A stretch of 64,000 nt of DNA from Semisulcospira habei (taxonomy: Eukaryota > Mollusca > Gastropoda > Semisulcospiridae). Location of the stretch: contig BTPG01000007.1 of assembly GCA_036245525.1 (NCBI GenBank), positions 121,558,172-121,622,171 of the forward strand, given 5' to 3'. Made by a program: the position numbers and the translations under genes. Positions 1-9,141 of the stretch are shown here, one piece after another. Under the pieces are notes generated by a model. That model saw only the letters and a program-made list of their open reading frames with translations. It had not been told where the DNA came from and searched no databases. Position 1 is the first letter of the stretch; each line of letters opens with the position of its first letter.

Positions 1-75
1 TACTGTTGAAGAGACCGGGTGCAAAAAAATAAGAAATCTAAACAATACATTATTTTAATATGCTCAGCCACGCAG

Positions 76-399
76 CAGGGGCGGATCTGGGAAAGGGGTC
101 CAGAGGCCCCCCCCCCTCCGGAAAATCTTTAAAATGCTGTATCAAGGTTGTTTTTTTGTAGTTTGTAGCAACACACACACACACACACACACACACACCC
201 CCCTCTGCTCTTTGCTATTTCTCACACACTACAGGCGCCCCCGCCACCCCCATCCCACCCCCCACCCCCACCCCCACCCCCATCCCCTTCGCTTTTTCAG
301 TTTCTGCCACTTGGTAAACCTGGAGACATTTTGTGTCAGGCTGAAGGTCCCAAACCAAAAGAAATGGACACCCACCTATCCCTTCATCCCCTATCCCCC
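76..399. repeat. Left half of a CAGGGGCGG-ended MITE-like host repeat
   Basis: The stretch opens with CAGGGGCGGATC at 76. Its other half resumes after the LTR element and closes with GATCAGCCCCTG at 19011-19022, an imperfect inverted terminus. A related copy at 56559-56741 has the same start, the same internal GTTGAAGGTCCCAAAC-like segment and a GATCCGCCCCTG end, which shows what the uninterrupted repeat looks like. It is C-rich and holds a CA microsatellite. CAGGGGCGG ends resemble hAT-type MITEs, but no 8-bp target duplication is visible, so the superfamily is a guess. Confidence 0.45.
169..199. repeat. (CA)n microsatellite
   Basis: About 15 uninterrupted CA units within the MITE-like repeat, followed by a C-rich low-complexity tract to about 290. 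Confidence 0.9.
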
Positions 400-2160
400 T
401 GTCACGTAACGGATGTGACATGTTGTTTTATTTTTTTCGCCAAGTCGTTTTTTGTTAATAAATGTAGATCGCCGAATTCTGTACATAGCCTTAGTTTAGG
501 GAAGTTAATAAATGTAGTGTGAGCGTAATCGTAAAGCCCGTGCAGCAAGCTTAACAGTGAGCGAGTACAGCGGTTGCACGCTTTAGCCAAGTAGCTTTAA
601 CCGAACAGTGTTCAGAAGTAAAGTTAAACTGCAAGGTAGCAGAAGGATATTACAGTCAGTCAGCGGAGTTAGCCAGCGAAGTGAGAGTCTGGGTCAGGGT
701 GCGGCCTCGTTTGGAGCCCTTGACAAGCTGTGTGAGGGTTGTTTTACCCTCCCTGCAAGACCACGGCCAGTGTTCCTGGGTGTGGGTGTCCCGAGAGACT
801 TGTGACCACGGCTGCTGCTCAGCAGAAGACCCCTCCGGTTCATCTTCGTCTTTGTTTGTCTCGTCCTGCCGGAGGACTCACCAGTGACAGGTAAATTCAT
901 GCCATTTTTCTCAGTTAGCTGCTGTGCTCTCGGGTGTGTGAATGTGTACATAGGTTCGGAAGGGTATGTTCGTCTAGTTTTTTAGTGATGTTCTAATCAA
1001 GTCTTTAACCATGTTTTTTAGGTTGGGTTGTAATGTGGTGGGTGTCGGATTTAGTTGTTTATGTCGGCTGTCGCCGAGTGAGTATATTTAAAGGGCCATG
1101 TTGTAAAATGAATTAAAGTGGGTATCCTTTCAAATATATATTTGTATTAGGTCCTAGATGTAATGTAATAAGATTGTCACGTGGGGTGGTTGCTGGTGAT
1201 TATTTGATATCTTTGTATGTACATGTGGATATTTTGATAACGTTGGTTTTAGCAGTGGCAATGTTATTATACAAAAGTGGTTGTGCTAGCTTAATGTTAG
1301 TGTAATGGAGTAGTGCAGACCTGGCGAATGTTGAATGTACATAGGAATCCTTTTTATCCATGATTGTATATTTAATATGGCCAAGGCGGATATTAGGGTG
1401 AGACGAGACACGACTCACGTGGTTTGTGAGTAGGTGCGTGTCAAATAGGCCAGAATTAACTGTGTTGGCACTTTGACTGACAATGCGCCCTTTTCCAGTG
1501 CACTGGCTTCGAAGATTTCGTCGTTCTTCGATCTCTTCATCATCCACGACCAACGGTGACGCATCATCGGGAGTCGGAACGCCTTCGCTAGCCGGTCCTG
1601 TTGGACAAGTACGTTGGGCTACAGCGGGTTGATTCTACGTTCTGAGCGTCGGTCACAGGCGTGCGTGGGCAAGCGCGGCTACGGTGCTCTGTGGTGCAGG
1701 GGTAGTACTCGTACGTTATGAGCCACCCTGTCTAGTGTGGGACAGAGGACACTGTACAGAGACAAAGTTACCCGCCTTGTATAGCCGTTGTCCATATTAG
1801 TCATGTTCACCTGTTAGTCATATTCACCTGTTAGTCATTTTCGTCTGTTAGTCATTTTCGTCTGTTAGTCATATTCACCTGTTAGTCAAATTCACCTGTT
1901 AGTCATTTTCACTTGTTAGTCATTTTTTATATGTTAATCTTTTTTATGTGTTAATACGTTATGAGTGCATGTGTGGGTATGTGTGAGTGTGTGGGGCGTT
2001 AGTGGGTTGGGGTGGGAGTTAGAGTAAGGGTAGGTAATAAAGGATTTGTTTGTTGTTTATCACTGGCGTTGCGTTATTTATTTAGAGTGGGTGGGTTTTT
2101 CTCGAGTGTCTGCACTCATATTGTCCACGGCGCCCTGACTCCGTCAGGCGTGTCGTGACA
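400..2160 (+). repeat. 5' LTR of element A
   Basis: It begins TGTCACGTAACGG and ends CAGGCGTGTCGTGACA, giving a 7-bp inverted terminus. A TATATTTAAAG box lies near 1084. About eight tandem copies of a 17-bp TGTTAGTCAT-ATTCACC unit occupy 1796-1930. An AATAAAG signal lies near 2037, about 120 bp from the LTR end. All of these recur in the other LTR copies at 7142, 7516, 15775 and 17602. No long reading frame here is conserved. Confidence 0.93.
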
Positions 2161-2164
2161 TATT

Positions 2165-2182
2165 TGGTGGCAGCGGTGGGAT
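2165..2182 (+). other. Primer binding site, tRNA-Leu type (element A)
   Basis: TGGTGGCAGCGGTGGGAT starts four bases after the 5' LTR. Its complement matches the CCACCGCTGCCACCA 3' end of metazoan tRNA-Leu(AAG/TAG) from established knowledge, a match of about 18 bases. The same site follows the 5' LTR of element B. Confidence 0.8.
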
Positions 2183-2353
2183 AAGGATTAGGGGGAGGTA
2201 AAGGATTAGGTAGGTTAGGGTATTTTTGTGCGCCAGTGACCGTTTGTTCGTGTTGTGGTACGAGTAAGATTTAGCGGGCGGTTGGCGGGAGTGGGGGCGT
2301 ATTGCGCCGGGAGCCACGGCCAGAGAGTGCAGTGCGCATAAACGGGGGGTGGC

Positions 2354-5300
2354 ATGAGTGGTTGCCTCTCATTACTCAGGTACCGAGTGGTGAGGACCCT
2401 TCGGCTCTTGTCACTGTCTAGTCCTTATTCGTTGTTTGTATTCTGTGTATTTATTTGTTGTATTGTTTCTTTGTCAGGGGTCCTGCTGGGGAGCAGTTGT
2501 CGTCGCTGCCTCCGTGACACCCACATCAGGATGCCCCCTAAACGGGATACCAGGGCCACCCGTGCCACGTCGGGGCACGACCCTGAGTCCGAGGGTGGTG
2601 GTGCAGGAGATGAGGGTCCAGGAGAGAGAGGAGCCACTTTGGCCACTCCCTCTCGGAAGGAAACGGTGGTGAGTACCCTTACCCGTACTCTCACTGCAGC
2701 AGGACTGACACCCAGTAGGGATCAGGGAAGTAAAGAGGGGTTAGGGGTGATAGTAAACCCATATGAGCAGTATAAAGTGATAGGAGAGGGCCTAGGACTT
2801 AGTGGGGGAGCTCTAACCCAGTTCATCCTGTCCGAAGTTAGGAGAGAGGAAGAAAAACGGGAACGTGACCTAGAGCGTAGGGCGTTAGAGAGGCAGCTCC
2901 AGATGGACCGTGAGGCAGCAGAGAGACGGCTCCAGATGGACCGTGAGGCGGCTGAGCGGGCTAGGCGGGACGACTTAGCATTAACCGAACGTAAGCTAGC
3001 TGCCGCGGAACAAGCACGGAAAGAAGAGCTCGTCGCGGCCGAAACGCGGCTTAGATTACAGTTAGCAGCAGCGGAAAAGAAGTCAGTTACGGAGTCTAGT
3101 CAGCATTACTCGCTCAAGATGCGTCCGTTAGAGGATAAGGAAGATGTGGAATCTTACCTTCAGCTCTTTGAGAGAGTAGCCGAAACCCAGGGGTGGCCGA
3201 AAGAGGTATGGGGGATCAGGTTAGCACCTCTATTGCAGGGGGAGGCCCGTGACGCATACCTTAGGCTGACCGTAGAGCAAGGGAAAGATTTTGAGGTGGT
3301 GAGGGAGACCTTACTGAGAAGATTCAGGCGTGACGCTGAATATTACAGACGCCAGTTTCGCGAAGCCAGAAAGGAAGGTCCCGAAACGTTTCCCCAGTTG
3401 TTCGTTAGGTTAAAGACCTCAGTCAAGCGTTGGTTCACTTTAGCCCATAAGAACATAGAGGACGTAGAACAAGTGCTAGACGTGTTTCTGTCTGAACAAC
3501 TTTATGCTATTATGAATGCAGACCTTGAAATGTTCGTTAGGGAAAAACGTCCTAGGAATGGTGAAGAGGCCGCGGAGCTAGCGCAGCTCCATATCGACAC
3601 CAAACGGGCAGTCTCGCGTCCATTGGGTGGGGGGCCGATTCGTCCGCCGTTCAAGAAGGACAAAGGGTCGAATAAACCCCCTGAGACCAAAGCAGAACAT
3701 AGGACAGAACCAGCTAGTTCAGGCAGAGGGACTGGTGAACGGCTGTGTTTTAAGTGTAACAAACCAGGGCACTTAGCAAGGACCTGTCAGAGTAAGGCGT
3801 CAGTTAACCAAGTCACCACTGCCTCTGAGATAGTAGCCGTAATGACAGAGCCCGTGACCGTAGGGATGCGGACGATCCGGCCCTACGACCCGTGGAGTAA
3901 GGGATTAGCCAAGGGAAAGGAAGTTCGTATCATGCGTGATACCGGCGCGGATATGAGTGCGATCGCGGCCAAGTGGATAGAACCCAGGGATTTTACTGGT
4001 CGGTTCATCGACGTCAATCCCGTCGACCATACTAAGTCCGATAAGTATCCGACTGCATGGGTTGAAATCGATTCCCCATTCGTGCGAGGGACGATCGAAC
4101 TTATCGTAATGGAGCGCATGGGACCGGACGTAATCCTAGGGAACTGGGTGACTTTTTCAGATGAGAAACGTAGTCCCGTATCCATCGATGCCAGTGAGTG
4201 TGCTATGGCAGCAGCGGTCCAAACTCGAGCTCAGGTTCAGAGGGAAAAGGAGGGAGAGAGCGCGCTTAAAGTCGTTAAGCAGGCCGATCTCGATGTGACT
4301 CCTGCCCAACTGATAGAGTGGCAGAACCAGGACGAAACTCTAGCTCGCGCTAGGAAGTTGGCCGATGAGGGCCGAGCAATTCCGTCAGGGAAAAGTCTGA
4401 TAGAATTTGGCAGGAGGAAGGGAATTCTGTATCGGGTCTATAGCAAAGGAGGCAGCCAAATGTCCCAGTTAGTCGTCCCGAAGCCTTTGAGGGAGACTGT
4501 AATGCGTTTAGCGCATGACCCACCGATGGGAGGGCATTTGGGAGGCAAGAGAACCCGGGAACGCATTTGGGGTACTTTCTATTGGCCGGGGCTGTGTGCT
4601 CAAGTTCGCAGGTACTGTGAGTCATGCGAACAATGTCAGAAAGTAGTACCAAGAGGGAGAGTACCACGGGTTCCTATGCAACAGCTTCCGCTAGTAGAAG
4701 AACCATTTCAGAGAGTAGCGGTAGACATTGTGGGGCCTATTGCTCCAGCTTCCGACAGAGGAAACCGGTTCATTCTCGTGACCGTCGATTACGCCACTCG
4801 ATACCCCGAGGCAGTACCTTTAAAGGGGATCGAAGCAGAAAGGGTCGCTGAGGCATTGTTAGAAATCTGGTCTAGGGTGGGAATTCCGAGGGAGGTGCTC
4901 ACCGACCAAGGGTCCCAGTTCACTTCACAAGTGATGTCTGAAGTCAACCGTTTGCTGTGCATCCAAGGCAAGTGCACTACTCCTTACCATCCGCAGGGAA
5001 ATGGCCTAGTAGAACGTTTCAACGGTACCTTGGTGTCCATGTTGAAGAAGTTAGCTAGCGAGCAACCTCGATGTTGGGACAGATACATTCCCTCATTGCT
5101 GTTTGCGTACAGGGAGGTTCCTCAGGAATCGACGGGGTTCGCGCCGTTCGAGTTATTGTACGGCAAGACTGTAAGGGGGCCCATGTCAGTTCTACGGGAT
5201 CTGTGGACGAAAGAGCAGATGGGAGAAGAGGTGAGAGATGCAAGCCAGTACGTAGTAGATTTACGGAATCGCATTGAAGAGACGTGCAGGTTAGCGCAAC

Positions 5301-5980
5301 AGAATTTGAAGCTAGCTTCGAAAAAGCAGAAACAGCACTTTGACCGCAGAGCCAAACCACGCAGTTTTAATGCAGGAGACAAGGTTTTGTTGTTACTTCC
5401 AGTTAAACACAACAAACTGGAGATGGCTTGGCAGGGACCATTCGAAGTTCTAGAGAGAGTCGGAGAGTGTGACTACAGGGTACGGGTGGGCAGTAAAAAT
5501 AAACTGTACCATGCAAATCTGTTGAAAAAGTTCCAAGAACGAGTGTCAGTAGCTACAGTAGTGATAGATGAGGAGGACGAAGATGAGGGAGGAGAGGCAT
5601 TCAGGGCGGTAAAGGAAGTACCTACCATTCCTTTAGTAGCGTCTGAGGGACCCTCTGACATCCATCTTGATCCTAACTGTCCAGAGATCCATTCTAGTAT
5701 AGAAGCTCTGACTGTCCAGTTTAAGGATATTTTGACAGATTATCCGTTGAGGACGACACTAGACTCATGTGAAATCCATTTGACTGATGAAGTGCCGGTG
5801 AGAACGAAGCAATATCCTCTACCTCATTCTCAGCTAGAGGTAGTCAAAGCCGAAGTGGATGCTATGCTAGAGATGGGAGTAATCGAGAGAGCCAATTCCC
5901 CATACAACTCACCGATCGTCTTGGTGAAGAAGAAGGATGGCACTGTTAGGTTTTGTGTAGATTTTAGGAAACTGAATTAA
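2354..5980 (+). CDS. Gag-protease-integrase and start of RT, element A
   Basis: The frame has 1208 codons. An internal Met at 2531 (residue 60, MPPKRD) is a likelier Gag start than 2354, because the first 59 residues translate a pyrimidine-rich leader. Residues 150-230 are a charged coiled coil with repeated LQMDREAAERR units. A retrotransposon gag domain follows at about 240-430. A CCHC zinc knuckle (CFKCNKPGHLARTC) is near 465. A retropepsin motif RDTGAD is near 529. The HHCC integrase finger is at about 720-762. The DDE core has Asp in AVDIVGP (about 790), Asp in LTDQGS (about 850) and Glu in GLVERFNG (about 886). The RT N-terminus starts near 1140 and stops at an in-frame TAA (5978-5980) after FRKLN, where relatives read through. 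Integrase upstream of RT is the defining oddity. Confidence 0.9.
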   Translation: MSGCLSLLRYRVVRTLRLLSLSSPYSLFVFCVFICCIVSLSGVLLGSSCRRCLRDTHIRMPPKRDTRATRATSGHDPESEGGGAGDEGPGERGATLATPSRKETVVSTLTRTLTAAGLTPSRDQGSKEGLGVIVNPYEQYKVIGEGLGLSGGALTQFILSEVRREEEKRERDLERRALERQLQMDREAAERRLQMDREAAERARRDDLALTERKLAAAEQARKEELVAAETRLRLQLAAAEKKSVTESSQHYSLKMRPLEDKEDVESYLQLFERVAETQGWPKEVWGIRLAPLLQGEARDAYLRLTVEQGKDFEVVRETLLRRFRRDAEYYRRQFREARKEGPETFPQLFVRLKTSVKRWFTLAHKNIEDVEQVLDVFLSEQLYAIMNADLEMFVREKRPRNGEEAAELAQLHIDTKRAVSRPLGGGPIRPPFKKDKGSNKPPETKAEHRTEPASSGRGTGERLCFKCNKPGHLARTCQSKASVNQVTTASEIVAVMTEPVTVGMRTIRPYDPWSKGLAKGKEVRIMRDTGADMSAIAAKWIEPRDFTGRFIDVNPVDHTKSDKYPTAWVEIDSPFVRGTIELIVMERMGPDVILGNWVTFSDEKRSPVSIDASECAMAAAVQTRAQVQREKEGESALKVVKQADLDVTPAQLIEWQNQDETLARARKLADEGRAIPSGKSLIEFGRRKGILYRVYSKGGSQMSQLVVPKPLRETVMRLAHDPPMGGHLGGKRTRERIWGTFYWPGLCAQVRRYCESCEQCQKVVPRGRVPRVPMQQLPLVEEPFQRVAVDIVGPIAPASDRGNRFILVTVDYATRYPEAVPLKGIEAERVAEALLEIWSRVGIPREVLTDQGSQFTSQVMSEVNRLLCIQGKCTTPYHPQGNGLVERFNGTLVSMLKKLASEQPRCWDRYIPSLLFAYREVPQESTGFAPFELLYGKTVRGPMSVLRDLWTKEQMGEEVRDASQYVVDLRNRIEETCRLAQQNLKLASKKQKQHFDRRAKPRSFNAGDKVLLLLPVKHNKLEMAWQGPFEVLERVGECDYRVRVGSKNKLYHANLLKKFQERVSVATVVIDEEDEDEGGEAFRAVKEVPTIPLVASEGPSDIHLDPNCPEIHSSIEALTVQFKDILTDYPLRTTLDSCEIHLTDEVPVRTKQYPLPHSQLEVVKAEVDAMLEMGVIERANSPYNSPIVLVKKKDGTVRFCVDFRKLN

Positions 5981-7065
5981 AGGGTCGTATTCGATGCTGA
6001 ACCAATGCCTGACGTAGAGTACCTATTTTCCTTACTGTCCAAGGCTAAGTACTTGAGTAAGTTAGACCTAGCTAAAGGCTACTGGCAGGTACCCATGTTA
6101 GAGAGCGACAAACCGAAAACTGCTTTCACCACACCGGCAGGGCAATTTCAGTGGAAGGTAATGCCTTTCGGGTTAAAGACGGCAGGGGCAATCTTTTCCC
6201 GAATGATGAGGAGGTTACTAGAACCTTTGCGATTGACAGAAGTTAGCAATTTCATGGACGATGTCATGATTGCTTCCTCCACTAAAGAACGTCACTTACA
6301 GTGTATTGCCCAGCTCTTTGGTAGGTTAAGAGAGGTCCAGTTGGCGGCCAGACCTACTAAGTGTTACTTGGGGTTCAAGCAGTTGGAATATCTGGGGCAT
6401 ACAGTGGGTAACGGTCAGATAAAACCAGAGGGAGACAAGATGCAGCGGATAAAAGACGCGCCGCGACCACAAACAAAGAAACAAGTCAGATCGTTTCTTG
6501 GGTTGGCAAATTATTACCGCCGGTTCGTTCCTAACTTTGCGGCCATAGCAGCCCCACTAACCGACCTGACCAAGGGAGGGAAGACCGGACAGATCGGTTG
6601 GAACGATGCATGTGAGACAGCATTTGAGACGCTGAAGGCGCGATTGTGTTCAGGTCCTGTGTGCTCATTGCCAGACTTCGATCGTCTCTTCGTGTTGCAG
6701 ACAGATGCGTCCGAGGGGGGGGGGGGGGGGTAGGGGCCGTATTATGTAAGGACCATGGTAACGGATTACAGCCTGTTGCATGCGCGAGCAAGAAACTATC
6801 CAAAGCAGAGCGTAACTACTCCACCATCGAAAAGGAGTGTCTTGCAATCGTGTGGGGAATTCACAAATTCCGTCAGTATCTGTATGGTAGGACATTCGTC
6901 GTACAGACCGACCATAGACCATTGCAGTACTTGCAACAAGCTAAATCCACAAACAGTCGACTGATGAGGTGGGCTTTGCAGTTGCAGCCATTTTCCATTA
7001 GAGTGGAAAGCATAGCCGGTAAAGTAAATGTTCCTGCTGACTTTTTGAGTAGAACAGGGTGGTAG
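5981..7065 (+). pseudogene. RT and RNase H portion of pol, element A
   Basis: It continues in the same frame after the TAA with the RT palm (KLDLAKGYWQVPM, MPFGLKTAGAIFSRMM and the FMDD catalytic box near 6252), then YLGHTVG and the connection domain. RNase H begins at LQTDASEGG. A run of 16 G at 6715-6730 shifts the frame by one base, so the rest of RNase H (EKECLAIVWGI, VQTDHRPLQYL, PADFLSRTGW) lies in another frame and ends at 7065. The TAA and the G tract mean no full polyprotein is made from this copy. Confidence 0.9.
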
Positions 7066-7129
7066 AAACCGTAAATGTGGAAGCAGTATTGGGACAGTCA
7101 TATAGTAATCAAACCCGGGTGTTTGATCT

Positions 7130-7141
7130 GGGAGGGGGGTA
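7130..7141 (+). other. Polypurine tract, element A
   Basis: GGGAGGGGGGTA lies directly before the 3' LTR. A near-palindrome, ATCAAACCCGGGTGTTTGAT (7108-7127), sits just upstream and is conserved in element B. Confidence 0.75.
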
Positions 7142-7515
7142 TGTCACGTAACGGATGTGACATGTTGTTTTATTTTTTTCGCCAAGTCGTTTTTTTGTTA
7201 ATAAATGTAGATCGCCGAATTCTGTACATAGCCTTAGTTTAGGGAAGTTAATAAATGTAGTGTGAGCGTAATCGTAAAGCCCGTGCAGCAAGCTTAACAG
7301 TGAGCGAGTACAGCGGTTGCACGCTTTAGCCAAGTAGCTTTAACCGAACAGTGTTCAGAAGTAAAGTTAAACTGCAAGGTAGCAGAAGGATATTACAGTC
7401 AGTCAGCAGAGTTAGCCAGCGAAGTGAGAGTCTGGGTCAGGGTGCGGCCTCGTTTGGAGCCCTTGACAAGCTGTGTGAGGGTTGTTTTACCCTCCCTGCA
7501 AGACCACGGCCAGTG
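7142..7515 (+). repeat. 3' LTR of element A, first 374 bp
   Basis: It is collinear with 400-773 and breaks at GGCCAGTG, where element B is inserted. The last five bases, CAGTG (7511-7515), are repeated at 17597-17601 and form the target-site duplication of B. Confidence 0.93.
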
Positions 7516-9141
7516 TGTCACGTAACGGATGTGACATGTTGTTTTATTTCTTTCGCCAAGTCTTTTTTTTGTTAATAAATGTAGGTCGCCGACTTCTGTA
7601 AATAGCCTTAGTTTAGGGAAGTTAATAAATGTAGTGTGAGCGTAATCGTAAAGCCCGTGCAGCAAGCTTAACAGTGAGCGAGTACAGCGGTTGCACGCTT
7701 TAGCCAAGTAGCTTTAACCGAACAGTGTTCAGAAGTAAAGTTAAACTGCAAGGTAGCAGAAGGATATTACAGTCAGTCAGCGGAGTTAGCCAGCGAAGTG
7801 AGAGTCTGGGTCAAGGTGCGGCCTCGTTTGGAGCCCTTGACAAGCTGTGTGAGGGTTGTTTTACCCTCCCTGCAAGACCACGGCCAGTGTTCCTGGGTGT
7901 GGGTGTCCCGAGAGACTTGTGACCACGGCTGCTACTCACCAGAAGACCCCTCCGGTTCGTCTTCGTCTTGTTTTGTCTCGTCCTGCCGGAGGACTCACCA
8001 GTGACAGGTATTTACTCATGCCATTTTCCTCAGTTAGCTGCTGTGCTCTCGGGTGTGTGAATGTGTATATAGGTGCGGAAGGGTATGTTCGTCTAGTTTT
8101 TTAGTGATGTTTTAATCGAGGCTTTAACCATGTTTTTTAGGTTGGGTTGTAACGTGGTGGGTGTCGGATTTAGTTGTTTATATTCGGCTGTCGCCGAGTG
8201 AGTATATTTAAATGGCCATGTTGTAAAATGAATTAAAGTGGGTATCCTTTCAAATATATTTGTATTAAACCCTAGATGCAATGTAATAAGATTGTCACGT
8301 TGGGTGGTTGCTGCTGATTATTTGATATCTTTGTATGTACATGTGGATATTTTGATAATGTTGGTTTTAGCAGTGGCAATGTTATTATACAAAAGTGGTT
8401 GTGCTAGCTTAATGTTAGGGTAATGGAATAGTGCAGACCTGGTGAATGTTGAATGTACATAGGAAGCTTTCATATCCATGATTGTATATTTAATATGGCC
8501 AAGGCGGGTATTAGGGTGAGACGAGACACAACTCACGTGGTTTGTGAGTAGGTGCGTGTCAAATAGGCCAGAGTTAACTGTGTTGGCACTTTGACTGACA
8601 ATGCGCCCTTTTCCAGTGCACTGGCTTCGAAGACTGGCTTCGAAGAGTGGCTTCGACGACTGGCTTCGAAGACTGGCTTCGAAGATTGGCTTCGAAGACT
8701 TCGTTCTTCGATCTCATCATCCACAACCAACGGTGACGCATCATCGGGAGTCGGAACGCCTTCGCTAGCCGGTCCTGTTGGACAAGTACGTTGGGCTACA
8801 GCAGGCTGATTCCACGTTCTGAGCGTCGGTCACAGGCGTGCGTGGGCAAGCGCGGCTACGGTGCTCTGTGGTGCAGGGGTAGTACTCGTACGTTATGAGC
8901 CACCCTGTCTAGTGTGGGACAGAGGACACTGTACAGAGACAAAGTTACCCGCCTTGTATAGCCGTTGGCCATATTAGTCATTATCACCTGTTAGTCATAT
9001 TCACCTATTAGTCATTATCACCTGTTAGTCATATTCACCTGTTAGTCATATTCACCTGTTAGTCAAATTCACCTGTTAGTCATTTTCACTTGTTAGTCAT
9101 TTTTTATATGTTAATCTTTTTTATGTGTTAATACGTTATGA
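7516..9141 (+). repeat. 5' LTR of element B, left part
   Basis: It starts TGTCACGTAACGG and is collinear with the LTR of A. It differs by a short array of TGGCTTCGAAGAC units (about 8625-8700) where A has a single unit, which largely explains its greater length. It is interrupted at ACGTTATGA by a LINE. The remaining 196 bp are at 11260-11455. Confidence 0.92.

Noticed and set aside
1200..1553. Conserved short frames inside the LTRs (for example 1200-1553 minus and 18029-18382 minus)
   Set aside because: They recur only because the LTRs are near-identical copies, and element B breaks the frame. No family resemblance.
6715..6730. Programmed frameshift site in RNase H
   Set aside because: Run length differs between copies and neither gives the required frame. 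Homopolymer mutation is simpler.
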